Source: Pseudomonadota bacterium (lineage in GTDB: Bacteria > Pseudomonadota > Gammaproteobacteria > Pseudomonadales > Oceanobacteraceae). Taken from it: a stretch of DNA of 64,000 nt. The position numbers were made by a program, and so were the translations under genes. Positions 18,496 to 26,741 of the stretch are shown one piece after another (the first letter of the stretch is position 1; each line of letters starts with the position of its first letter). The stretch spans positions 1-64,000 of the forward strand of contig JAIXHJ010000008.1 in the NCBI GenBank assembly GCA_030145845.1, in the 5' to 3' direction. The notes under the pieces are model-generated. The model had not been told where the DNA came from. It ran no database searches and was given only the letters and a program-made list of their open reading frames with translations.

Positions 18496-18984
18496 TTACA
18501 GCAGGGTCGGATTCGGCAGACCGGCATAAACGTCCTGCGGATCGAAACGACGGGTCTTTTCCGTATAAATCAGCGCTTCGCCCTGACGGCGTTCATCCGC
18601 CAGCGGAATCCGGCGGTAAAAACAGGAATGGTAACCGACGTGGCAGCTGGCGCCGGACAGGGGAATGCTGACCTGCAGCCAGATGGTGTCCTGATCGTCG
18701 TCGATCCGCATTTCGCGCACGTGATGAATCAGGCCGCTGTGCGCGCCTTTATGCCACAGTGCCTGACGGGTGCGGCTCCAGTAATGGGCTTCACCGGTCT
18801 GAATGGTCAGTTGCAGTGCCTGCTGATTCATATAGCCCAGCATCAGTACATCACCGCTGGCATGATCGGTGGTGACGCAGGCAATCAGGCCGCGTTCATC
18901 AAAGCGTGGCGCGAGCACGGTGCCTTCTTCCACTTCTTCAACTGAGCGGCGTTCACCGAAAGTAACCGCAGGTAATTCCGTCAT
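18496..18984 (-). CDS. hisI: Phosphoribosyl-AMP cyclohydrolase paralog lacking a zinc-ligand Cys
   Basis: Third step of histidine synthesis (opening of the adenine ring of PR-AMP). The 162-residue protein shows GYMNQQAL, YWSRTRQALWHKG and CHVGYHSCFYR. Zinc in HisI is held by three Cys, one in the DCDxD motif and two spaced 7 apart. Here Cys114 and Cys121 are kept, but the motif reads Asp-Asp-Asp-Gln-Asp (95-99), so Asp96 replaces the first Cys; the codon GAC was checked on the DNA. A two-residue insertion lies between the motif and Cys114. It overlaps pyrC2 by 4 bases and is the last gene of the Zur operon, so it is probably a zinc-sparing or altered-metal version of housekeeping HisI. Confidence 0.88.
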   Translation of the reverse strand: MTELPAVTFGERRSVEEVEEGTVLAPRFDERGLIACVTTDHASGDVLMLGYMNQQALQLTIQTGEAHYWSRTRQALWHKGAHSGLIHHVREMRIDDDQDTIWLQVSIPLSGASCHVGYHSCFYRRIPLADERRQGEALIYTEKTRRFDPQDVYAGLPNPTLL

Positions 18985-20336
18985 GGAGTCAGATCCTCAT
19001 TGTTATCGCTTTCAAAAAACCGCATTGGCCGGCCGCAGGGCTGAGCGGTGGTTAAAGCACCATCGCATACCACGGCTCTGCCGCCGATGATGGTATGTAC
19101 CGGCCAGCCGGTCACGCTCATGCCGTCGTAAGGCGTCCAGCCGCTGACACTGGCTATCCAGTGATTTTCAATGGTGCGGGTGGCCTGCAGGTCGACGATG
19201 CTGAAATCGGCGTCATAACCCAGTGCAATACGGCCTTTACCGGCCAGGCCAAACAGTCTCGCCGGTCCGGCGCTGGTCAGGTCGGTCAGACGCTGCAGTG
19301 ACAGGCGGCCAGCGTTGACGTGATTCAGCATAACGGGCAGCAAGGTCTGCACGCCGGTCATGCCGCTGGGAGACTGTGGATAAGGCTGCTGTTTTTCTGC
19401 CGTCGTATGCGGTGCATGATCGCTGCCGATCACGTCCACCAGACCGTTATTGATCGCCTGCCATAACGCCTGCTGATGGCGGGCATCGCGCACCGGCGGA
19501 TTCATCTGCGCCAGAGTGCCGAGGCGTTCATAACAGTCCGGGGCGGTTAACGTCAGGTGATTGGGGGTGACTTCGACACTGACCAGCGGTTTACAGCCGG
19601 CGAGAAATTCCATTTCTTCGGCGCTGGAAACATGCAGCACATGCAGACGACGGTTTTCCTGCAGCGCCATGCGCACCACCTTCTGCGTTGCTATTAACGC
19701 GCTCTGTTCGTCGCGCCAGTATGGGTGCTGGCGGACGTCGCCGGATTTCTCAACCAGACCTCTGCGTTCACGCAGGCGGGACTCGTCTTCCGCATGCACG
19801 GCCAGGCGCCGGCTGCCGTTGCGTAAAATCGTCTGCAGTACGGTGTCGTCATCGGTCAGCAGATCACCGAAGGAACTGCCCATAAATACTTTCACACCGG
19901 CACAGCCAGGCAGGCGCTCCAGCGTTGCCAGCTGACTGGCATTGGCCGCTGAACCACCGATGTAAAAGGCGTAATTACACCAGGCATCACGGGCGGCGAT
20001 CGCCTGCTTGGCCTGCAGGTCCTGTTGATTGAGTGTCAGCGGGTTGGTATTCGGCATTTCAAAAATACCGGTAATGCCACCCAGCACAGCACCACGGGTA
20101 CCGGCAGCAATTGTTTCCTTATGCGTCAGGCCAGGTTCACGGAAATGTACCTGGCTGTCGATGGCGCCGGGCAGAATGTGTAAACCAGTGGCATTTAATT
20201 CCTGTAACGCCGACCAGCCCGGTAGCTGGCCGAGCGCAACAATACGGCCGTTAACGCAGGCAATGTCGATGGCCTCTGTGCCATTGGGGGTAACCGCGTG
20301 ACCACCGCGGATAATCAGATCAGCCAGTTTGCTCAC
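18981..20336 (-). CDS. pyrC: Dihydroorotase paralog (zinc-starvation copy)
   Basis: Amidohydrolase-family dihydroorotase-like protein of 451 residues (pyrimidine synthesis, carbamoyl-aspartate cyclisation). The usual metal motif DxHxH reads Asp60-Ser-Gln62-Val-His64, so the first His is Gln. Other ligands are visible in GVKVFMGSS (candidate carboxylated Lys), RLAVHAEDE, HVLHVSSAEE and GSDHAPHT. The GTG start at 20336 is chosen because GGGAGG lies 8 bases before it; a GTG at 20354 would swallow that site. It begins 4 bases after the thrS2 stop. Gln at this position also occurs, from memory, in other annotated dihydroorotases, so catalysis is not excluded. Confidence 0.85.
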   Translation of the reverse strand: MSKLADLIIRGGHAVTPNGTEAIDIACVNGRIVALGQLPGWSALQELNATGLHILPGAIDSQVHFREPGLTHKETIAAGTRGAVLGGITGIFEMPNTNPLTLNQQDLQAKQAIAARDAWCNYAFYIGGSAANASQLATLERLPGCAGVKVFMGSSFGDLLTDDDTVLQTILRNGSRRLAVHAEDESRLRERRGLVEKSGDVRQHPYWRDEQSALIATQKVVRMALQENRRLHVLHVSSAEEMEFLAGCKPLVSVEVTPNHLTLTAPDCYERLGTLAQMNPPVRDARHQQALWQAINNGLVDVIGSDHAPHTTAEKQQPYPQSPSGMTGVQTLLPVMLNHVNAGRLSLQRLTDLTSAGPARLFGLAGKGRIALGYDADFSIVDLQATRTIENHWIASVSGWTPYDGMSVTGWPVHTIIGGRAVVCDGALTTAQPCGRPMRFFESDNNEDLTP

Positions 20337-20340
20337 GCGG

Positions 20341-22353
20341 TTATCCTCCCGCACGCAGCTTATTCAGCAAGCTGACACGGCGTTCTTCTGTCGCCGCAAA
20401 GTCCGGAGGCGTGGCTGCATCGAGCAGAAATTCGATGGCATCCTCAATGGCATAACTGCCGAGCTGGTCGCCATTACGGTTGCGGATGGTGACCGTTCCA
20501 TCGCTGACTTCCTGCTTACCGGCAATCAGCAGAAACGGAATCCGCTGCAGGGTCTGCTGGCGTACTTTATAGCCGATTTTTTCGTTACGGGTATCGGTGC
20601 CGGTACGGATGCCGGCGATATTCAGCAGTTCAGCCAGCTGTCTGGCGTAGCTGGCGTGATCATCGGTAATGGACATCACCACCGCCTGCAGCGGCGACAG
20701 CCACAGCGGCAGTTTGCCTGCATGATGCTCAAGCAGAATCCCGGTGAAACGCTCCAGTGAACCGAACAGGGCGCGGTGTAGCATCACCGGTCGCTGGCGT
20801 TCCCCGTCTTCATTGATGTAACCGATATCAAAACGTTCCGGCAGGTTCATATCCACCTGCAGGGTACCGCACTGCCAGTCACGGCCGATGGCATCGCGCA
20901 GTACGAATTCCAGTTTCGGTCCGTAAAACGCACCTTCCCCGGGATTGATCTGATAGTCGAGGTTCATTGCCTGCAGGGATTCTGTCAGCGCATTTTCGAG
21001 AAAATCCCAGGTGCTTTCATCACCGATGCGGTTATCCGGACGGGTGGATAATTTGATGCGGATATCGTCGAAACCAAACTGACGGTAAATATCCAGTACC
21101 AGGGCGATGACCTGTGCGCACTCATCATTTAATTGCGCCGGGGTACAGAAAATATGCGCATCATCCTGGGTAAAGTGGCGGACCCGCAGCAGGCCGTGCA
21201 GGGCACCGGACGGTTCATAGCGGTGGACTTTACCGAATTCGCCCATGCGGATGGGCAGATCGCGATAGCTTTTCAGCCCGTGCCGGTAAAGCAGTACACT
21301 GCCGGGACAGTTCATGGGTTTCAGCGCCAGCGAGCGGCCGTCTTCGGTTTCGGTGGTGAACATATGCTCACGGTAATTCTGCCAGTGGCCGGAAATTTCC
21401 CACAGGCTGCGGTCCATCACATCCGGTGAATTGACTTCCACATAACCGGCCTGTTGCTGGCGGCGGCGCATATAACTGATCAGCTGGTTGAACAGGGTCC
21501 ATCCTTTTTCATGCCAGAACACGGCACCCGGTGCTTCTTCGTGAAAATGGAATAAATCCTGTTCTTTTCCTAAGCGGCGGTGATCGCGTTTTTCTGCTTC
21601 CTCAAGACGCTGCAGATGGGCTTTCAGGTCCTGCTTGCTGGCCCAGGCGGTGCCATAAATACGCTGCAGCTGTTCATTCTGCGAGTCGCCGCGCCAGTAA
21701 GCGCCGGAAACACCGGTCAGATGGAAATGCCTGAGGAAGCGCGTGTTCGGCACGTGCGGGCCGCGGCACATATCAATGTATTCTTCATGATAATAGAGAC
21801 CCATTTCCATGGTCTCCGGCATATCCTCAATCAGACGCAGTTTATAGTCTTCACCACGCTCGCGGAAAATACGCTGGGTTTCATTCCGTGGGGTGATGCG
21901 TTTGACCACATCATAGTTCTTATCGATCAGCGCCTTCATCCGTGTTTCGATGGCGGCAACATCGTCGGGTGTAAACGGGCGCTCAAAAGCAATGTCGTAA
22001 TAAAAACCATCACGGATCACCGGCCCAATCACCATTTTTGCATCCGGGAATAACTGCTTCAGGGCATGGCCCAGCAGGTGCGCACAGGAATGGCGGATAA
22101 TCTCGACACCTTCTTCATCTCCGGCACGGATGATTTCTATGCTGGCGCCGTCCGGCACCGGATCGCATAAATCGTGCAGCTCACCATTAATGCGCCCGGC
22201 AACGGCGTGTTTAGCAAGCCCGGGACTGATGGCATGGGCGACATCCGCCAGGGTCGGAATTGCAGGGAAGTATTTCTGCTGGCCATCCGGCAGGTTCACG
22301 CAGACGGCACCAGCGGCGCTGGCTTGCGGGGCATTAATAACATCAGAACTCAT
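20341..22353 (-). CDS. thrS: Threonyl-tRNA synthetase paralog
   Basis: Class II synthetase of 670 residues with TGS-like, editing, catalytic and anticodon-binding regions in order ([17 protein letters not shown] in the editing domain, [28 protein letters not shown]). The three zinc ligands expected from E. coli ThrRS (Cys in PMNCPG, His in DDAHIF, His in MLHRA) are all retained. It overlaps the carbonic anhydrase gene by 11 bases and sits inside a Zur operon. In cyanobacteria a second ThrRS is known to be induced by zinc shortage under Zur. It is therefore more likely a paralog for low zinc than the housekeeping copy, which is not in this window. Confidence 0.9.
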   Translation of the reverse strand: MSSDVINAPQASAAGAVCVNLPDGQQKYFPAIPTLADVAHAISPGLAKHAVAGRINGELHDLCDPVPDGASIEIIRAGDEEGVEIIRHSCAHLLGHALKQLFPDAKMVIGPVIRDGFYYDIAFERPFTPDDVAAIETRMKALIDKNYDVVKRITPRNETQRIFRERGEDYKLRLIEDMPETMEMGLYYHEEYIDMCRGPHVPNTRFLRHFHLTGVSGAYWRGDSQNEQLQRIYGTAWASKQDLKAHLQRLEEAEKRDHRRLGKEQDLFHFHEEAPGAVFWHEKGWTLFNQLISYMRRRQQQAGYVEVNSPDVMDRSLWEISGHWQNYREHMFTTETEDGRSLALKPMNCPGSVLLYRHGLKSYRDLPIRMGEFGKVHRYEPSGALHGLLRVRHFTQDDAHIFCTPAQLNDECAQVIALVLDIYRQFGFDDIRIKLSTRPDNRIGDESTWDFLENALTESLQAMNLDYQINPGEGAFYGPKLEFVLRDAIGRDWQCGTLQVDMNLPERFDIGYINEDGERQRPVMLHRALFGSLERFTGILLEHHAGKLPLWLSPLQAVVMSITDDHASYARQLAELLNIAGIRTGTDTRNEKIGYKVRQQTLQRIPFLLIAGKQEVSDGTVTIRNRNGDQLGSYAIEDAIEFLLDAATPPDFAATEERRVSLLNKLRAGG

Positions 22354-22903
22354 TCTGGATACTCTTATAACCTGAAACTAATTCGTTATTGGTACGGGCA
22401 ACATCTTCAGAAAAATCGCTGGCATCAACGGATACCTGCGGCAGGGTCGAGAGGTCGGTTTCGGCATCGATGCGTAAGGTGGACGGTACGTAAAAACCGG
22501 CCGGCAGCTGGCAGTCATCGACGACGGCGTTGTAACGGACAACGCACTGATCGCCGATCACACAATTAAACAGCACGCTGTTAAAACCGATAAAAACCCG
22601 GTTTCCTATGGCACACGGACCGTGCACGATGGCCCGGTGGGCAATGGAACTGTGCTGTCCGATTACCACCCGCGCTCCGGATTTTGAGTGAATCACCACG
22701 CCGTCCTGAATATTGGAATGGGCACCGATAATAATGGGTTCGATATGACCATCGCTGTCCATTTCATCGGCACGGATCACGGCGTACGGGCCGATGAATA
22801 CATTTTCTTCAACGATAATGCGTCCACACAGAATGGCGGTCGGATCGACAAAGGCACTGGGGTGTACCTGTGGCAGATCACCACGCGGATTTTTCCGGAT
22901 CAT
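22343..22903 (-). CDS. Gamma-class carbonic anhydrase-like protein
   Basis: A 186-residue left-handed beta-helix protein with hexapeptide repeats. Three metal-binding His are visible at 72, 89 and 94 ([21 protein letters not shown]), with the family spacing between the last two. Gamma enzymes can use iron or cobalt instead of zinc, which explains why such genes sit in Zur regulons as substitutes for zinc-only beta enzymes. It overlaps folE2 by 4 bases upstream and thrS2 by 11 downstream. Confidence 0.88.
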   Translation of the reverse strand: MIRKNPRGDLPQVHPSAFVDPTAILCGRIIVEENVFIGPYAVIRADEMDSDGHIEPIIIGAHSNIQDGVVIHSKSGARVVIGQHSSIAHRAIVHGPCAIGNRVFIGFNSVLFNCVIGDQCVVRYNAVVDDCQLPAGFYVPSTLRIDAETDLSTLPQVSVDASDFSEDVARTNNELVSGYKSIQNEF

Positions 22904-23826
22904 AGCGGGCCCCCGCCGGCATGCCTGTCTGCACCGGAGGCCCAGGCGACGGCGTCGTGCGGATGCAGACTTTCCAGATGACGGACATGCACAGACAGCT
23001 GCCGGTATTCCCGCCCAAGGGCTGTGCAGATATGGCGCGCGGCATCCTCCACAAACATCAGGTTCTGGCCATTCAGCTCGGCGAAAGCCTGTTCGTCGGC
23101 GCGTTTGACCGCGGTCTGCAGTGGCGTGTTGATGGCCTGCTCGGTGATATCAATCAGCCCCAGCAGCCCCAGACCGGCATCATCGCTATGCAGTTCAGCA
23201 TTGATCACCGCTTCACTGCGCTGGCTGTGCGGGGTGGCGAGACTGGCATTGTGGCGCAGCCAGGCAGCGGCCTGGGCCGCATCAACTGCACCGGAGGTGC
23301 CGAACTCGGCACTGAAACTCTGCTCGATAATCTGCCGTGACAGTGCTGCGGAACACGGGCAGGTGGAGGAATAGCCTACGGTGATCTGCGCATTCAGACG
23401 GAATGTTCCCTGCTGCAGCAGGGCATCGAGCCGGACCGGGTAGGATTTCCAGCCTGACAGCTGCGGGGTTTTCAGTGCCGGCCGGCGGATCAGCAGATCA
23501 AAGTGCAGGCGCAGGCGTGCACTCTGGCTGCCGCAGTCGCTGTGGCTGTCGACCATGGCCTGCAGTAAGGCGCGCAGACGTCCGGCCGACAAAGGCTGTT
23601 CGTTGCCTACTTCATCCAGCAGACGGTACAGGCGTGACATGTGAATGCCTTTGATATGAGCAAGCGGAAGATCGACCTGCACGTCAGCGCGCGCATGTAA
23701 CTGCCGCTGATAACCGCCTTCGGCCACGGTGACCGGAAGATCAATGCCCTGCATGCCTACCCATTCAAGCGGATGCAGTGCCGGGGCTGAGTCGGTAACA
23801 GAAACATCGGGTAATACTGCGTTCAT
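22900..23826 (-). CDS. folE2: GTP cyclohydrolase IB (zinc-independent)
   Basis: Makes 7,8-dihydroneopterin triphosphate, the first step of folate synthesis, with metals other than zinc. The 308-residue protein has the FolE2 signatures [10 protein letters not shown] (59-68) and [12 protein letters not shown] with Cys156 and Cys158. FolE2 is a well-established substitute for zinc-dependent FolE under zinc starvation. It lies 110 bases after zur on the same strand and overlaps the carbonic anhydrase gene by ATGA. Confidence 0.95.
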   Translation of the reverse strand: MNAVLPDVSVTDSAPALHPLEWVGMQGIDLPVTVAEGGYQRQLHARADVQVDLPLAHIKGIHMSRLYRLLDEVGNEQPLSAGRLRALLQAMVDSHSDCGSQSARLRLHFDLLIRRPALKTPQLSGWKSYPVRLDALLQQGTFRLNAQITVGYSSTCPCSAALSRQIIEQSFSAEFGTSGAVDAAQAAAWLRHNASLATPHSQRSEAVINAELHSDDAGLGLLGLIDITEQAINTPLQTAVKRADEQAFAELNGQNLMFVEDAARHICTALGREYRQLSVHVRHLESLHPHDAVAWASGADRHAGGGPL

Positions 23827-23935
23827 AACAACTTATATCCGTTGGCGTGGTGCGGTGTGAGACCGCAGCCGTCATAAATTTCAGCCCGCTTAAAGCGGGC
23901 TGGTGGTGACCGGTACCGGAACAACCGCGGCTGTG

Positions 23936-24364
23936 TTATCCGGCGTGGGGAATGGTCGGTTCCGTGTCCACGCAGCCGGCACAGCGGCCGAAAATTTCTA
24001 TGGTTGTCCGGCTGATGGAAAAGGCCCGGCTTTTCATCCGCCCGCGGATGCTGTCATTCAGCTCCGTGGCATCGACTTCTTCGGTGTGGCCGCAGCACTG
24101 GCAGATGGCATAGGCCGTCACTTCATTTGCCCGCCGCTGTTGTCCGGTACAGCAGATATAGGCATTCAGCGTCTCCAGCCGGTGGACCAGACCGTACTCG
24201 GTCAGCCGGTTCAGGGCGCGGTATACCTGTACCGGTGCCCGGAATCCTTCACTGCTGAGCTGTTCCAGCAGGGCGTAGGCGCCCATGGGCCTGGCCGCTT
24301 TTTCGAGTGCACACAGCACCCGTTTCTGGTTAATGGTCAGGACCGGTTGCATTGTTTCCGGCAT
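23936..24364 (-). CDS. zur: Zinc uptake regulator Zur (Fur family)
   Basis: A 142-residue Fur-family repressor. A winged helix (about 1-70, RAPVQVYRALNRLTEYGLVHRLE) is followed by a dimerisation domain with the structural zinc pairs Cys88/Cys91 and Cys128/Cys131. The ATG at 24364 is preferred because AGGAGG ends 7 bases before it; an ATG at 24382 would overlap that site. A Zur box 34 bases upstream indicates autoregulation. The downstream gene set supports Zur rather than Fur. Confidence 0.92.
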   Translation of the reverse strand: MPETMQPVLTINQKRVLCALEKAARPMGAYALLEQLSSEGFRAPVQVYRALNRLTEYGLVHRLETLNAYICCTGQQRRANEVTAYAICQCCGHTEEVDATELNDSIRGRMKSRAFSISRTTIEIFGRCAGCVDTEPTIPHAG

Positions 24365-24397
24365 ATCCATGCCTCCTGTCATAATCCTGTTTTAAGA

Positions 24398-24412
24398 TGT
24401 TATAACATAACA
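24398..24412. promoter_or_regulatory. Zur box upstream of zur-folE2-hisI operon
   Basis: TGTTATAACATAACA is a perfect TGTTAT-N3-ATAACA dyad. It shares 14 of 15 bases with the box at 15682. It lies directly upstream of zur, so the operon is probably repressed by its first gene product when zinc is sufficient. Confidence 0.88.
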
Positions 24413-24491
24413 TTTTAAAGGTACAGTCCCCGCCAGCGGGGAACCGATGTGGCGTGACAGTGAGCTGGAACGGGGCGGAAGAGAGGGGAGT

Positions 24492-24515
24492 GGCGGGAGC
24501 CGGTCAGCTCCCGCC
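24492..24515 (-). terminator. 9-bp hairpin after eutBC
   Basis: GGCGGGAGC and its complement enclose 6 bases, 12 bases after the eutBC stop. The sequence after it on the minus strand is pyrimidine-rich but lacks a clean T-run. It is probably the eut operon terminator, which would insulate zur. Confidence 0.55.
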
Positions 24516-24526
24516 GCTGTAGCGGG

Positions 24527-26728
24527 TCAGGCAGCGGATTGTTTCAGTCTGGCTTCGAGGCGGTTGCCGGCAGCCCCAAAGCCAAGAATCTGCATGGCTT
24601 TTTCGGCGATGACAGAACCGGCTTCCAGCGGCGGCAGGCCACCACCATAAATGTTGGAAATCACCGTGTATTCCCAACGGATATCCGGGTTGCCACTGAA
24701 CGCGGCGGCTTCGGCCTGCTCCTCCCCGGTAACCTGATAGGCAAAATAGGCGGACAGACTGCGTGATGCCTGGGCATCGCCGCCGGGACGTTCACCGATC
24801 AGCAGAATGATCAGGCGGGTATTCAGCGCTTCACCCACCGGTTCACAGAGTTTGACCCGGCCGTAAGGCACGATGGTCGTCATGCCCACGTTATAGTCTC
24901 GGCTGGCGAGACCATCCTGCAGCACCGGGATCAGCTGCGGGATATTGTGGTGCACGGCTTCGGCACTCAGGCCGTCAGAAATCACGATCTGCACATCGCT
25001 GTTTTCCGCCGTCAGTGAGGCCAGGCTTTCTGCACTCAGATGCGAGCCCAGCTCCGGGTTGCTCAGGTGTTCGTGTTTGTCTGTCGCTTCTGTGGTCAGC
25101 CAGCGCTGCGGACCGATGGCAGCCAGCAGGTCGCGGTCGAGGTCGGCATAAATGGCTTCCCGGGCAATCGCCTGATTGGAGCGCAGGGTGCGGGTGACTT
25201 CATCGGCTGGACGCGGGCCGGCATTATCGAAACCGTAAGCGGCGGGCACCGACTCCAGCAGACGCTGGTAATCGAGTTCTGACTGACAGAACTGTTCTGG
25301 TTTGCCCCAGTTCGGGCCGCGCTGTAACTGGCCGTCGTCATCGCGTGCAAAAATACCGCGCGACAGCGCCCATTGCAGATATTCCGGTGCTGGTTCGAGA
25401 TCGTAAATTTCACGCATGGTCTGGTCGTCGTGACCGCTGGTGTCGAAATAGGCGAGCATGCGGTCATTGCCGAGATACACATCCATAAAGAAATTCGCAC
25501 CGGCGGCGGTGAGCAGCTCGGTCGCCATCTGCTGGCCTTCGGCAGTAATCTGCGAATGCAGGGTAAAACAGGGGGCCATGCCCATCGGCAGTCCCATCAT
25601 TTTGCCCATAAAGTGATCCTGCAGGCAGGAGTAGGTCATTTCAAAATTATCGACGTGGGTTTCCGGACCGATAAAGCCGGTGACGTTATTCACCATAAAG
25701 GGCGAGTAACGGCGGGCGAGGCCATAACACAGTGCCTCGCAGGTCGCCATGTCGATGCCTTCGTGTTTGTTGTAAGTCAGCTCGCTGCCCTGACCGGTTT
25801 CGAAATACATCATGTTTTCTGCGCCTTCGGCGATTAACGGACCCTGTTCGCGCATGGTGTTGTAGGCCCGGTCGAGCAGTTCAACGGTAACGTCGAATTC
25901 GCCGGTGAGGGTGCTTTCGGTACCGGCCAGTGACTGGAACATGATTTCCACCGGTGCACCCTGCTCTAAACAGGCGAGCTGGGTTTTGATATGCGACAGC
26001 ACACAGATCTGGGTGGGCGCGCCGGTTTCGCGGCGGATTTTATCCAGATGATGCAGGGTGGCACTGATATTTTCCACGGTATCAATGGCCGGATTTAAAC
26101 CCAGCAGGGCATCGCCGGCTCCCATGGAAAAACCGGTGTACGCCAGCAGGGTCATGCCGGATAAATTATCCGTCGGATGATTGGGCTGTAAGCGCGACGA
26201 CAAGGTGCCGCTTAAACCCACTCGCGTGCGGGCTTTGGCAGAGGCGCTTTTTTTCAGGCGTTTGGCCAGCAGAATTAATTCGTGCACATCCAGCAGCTTG
26301 GCTAAGGCAGAAACCATCACACCGGTCATAGCCTGACCAACGGCACGGATTTCCTCACCGTTACTGGCCAGTAAATGATTTTTTAATTCGCCCAGTGTCA
26401 GGGCGGAAATGTCACTGAATTTTGTCAGGTCGATATCGTAATTCACCTGCATGATGGCATCGATTTTCCCGCGATTATCCAGCAGCGGCATATCGTACAG
26501 TTGCTGCAGCGTAAGCGAGGATAATAATTTACGCGCCGCTTCCCGCTCCACTTCATCCTGCGCCGCCAGCCCGGCAATACGCTCGCCGGCTTTGCTGATA
26601 TCAGCCGCACCGAGCAGGTGTTTGAGGTCGCGGAAATGATAACTGGCGTCCATTAATTCAATGCTCAGGGGGGTGGCCGTGGTGATGGCGGGCAGTCGGA
26701 TTTCACTGACAGGACTGAGGGCTTTCAT
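24527..26728 (-). CDS. eutBC: Ethanolamine ammonia-lyase, EutB-EutC fusion
   Basis: Adenosylcobalamin-dependent deamination of ethanolamine to acetaldehyde and ammonia. Residues 1 to about 480 match EutB (TRVGLSGTLSSRLQPNHPTD, MMYFETGQGSEL, NNVTGFIGPETH). Residues about 481 to 733 match EutC (DNAGPRPADEVTRTLRSNQA, VQIVISDGLSAEAV, LLIGERPGG, SNIYGGGLPPLEAG). The normal proteins are separate (about 453 and 295 residues). One open frame crosses the junction without a stop. The EutC N-terminal segment that targets the enzyme to microcompartments is missing, and no shell genes are nearby. It lies 13 bases after eutA. Confidence 0.92.
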   Translation of the reverse strand: MKALSPVSEIRLPAITTATPLSIELMDASYHFRDLKHLLGAADISKAGERIAGLAAQDEVEREAARKLLSSLTLQQLYDMPLLDNRGKIDAIMQVNYDIDLTKFSDISALTLGELKNHLLASNGEEIRAVGQAMTGVMVSALAKLLDVHELILLAKRLKKSASAKARTRVGLSGTLSSRLQPNHPTDNLSGMTLLAYTGFSMGAGDALLGLNPAIDTVENISATLHHLDKIRRETGAPTQICVLSHIKTQLACLEQGAPVEIMFQSLAGTESTLTGEFDVTVELLDRAYNTMREQGPLIAEGAENMMYFETGQGSELTYNKHEGIDMATCEALCYGLARRYSPFMVNNVTGFIGPETHVDNFEMTYSCLQDHFMGKMMGLPMGMAPCFTLHSQITAEGQQMATELLTAAGANFFMDVYLGNDRMLAYFDTSGHDDQTMREIYDLEPAPEYLQWALSRGIFARDDDGQLQRGPNWGKPEQFCQSELDYQRLLESVPAAYGFDNAGPRPADEVTRTLRSNQAIAREAIYADLDRDLLAAIGPQRWLTTEATDKHEHLSNPELGSHLSAESLASLTAENSDVQIVISDGLSAEAVHHNIPQLIPVLQDGLASRDYNVGMTTIVPYGRVKLCEPVGEALNTRLIILLIGERPGGDAQASRSLSAYFAYQVTGEEQAEAAAFSGNPDIRWEYTVISNIYGGGLPPLEAGSVIAEKAMQILGFGAAGNRLEARLKQSAA

Positions 26729-26741
26729 TTCCGTTTCTCCT

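Noticed and set aside
24527-26728. Frameshift artefact joining two genes
   Set aside because: A fusion needs both parts in the same frame. The open frame runs through the junction with plausible linker residues and no stop, so a true fusion is more likely, though read data would settle it.
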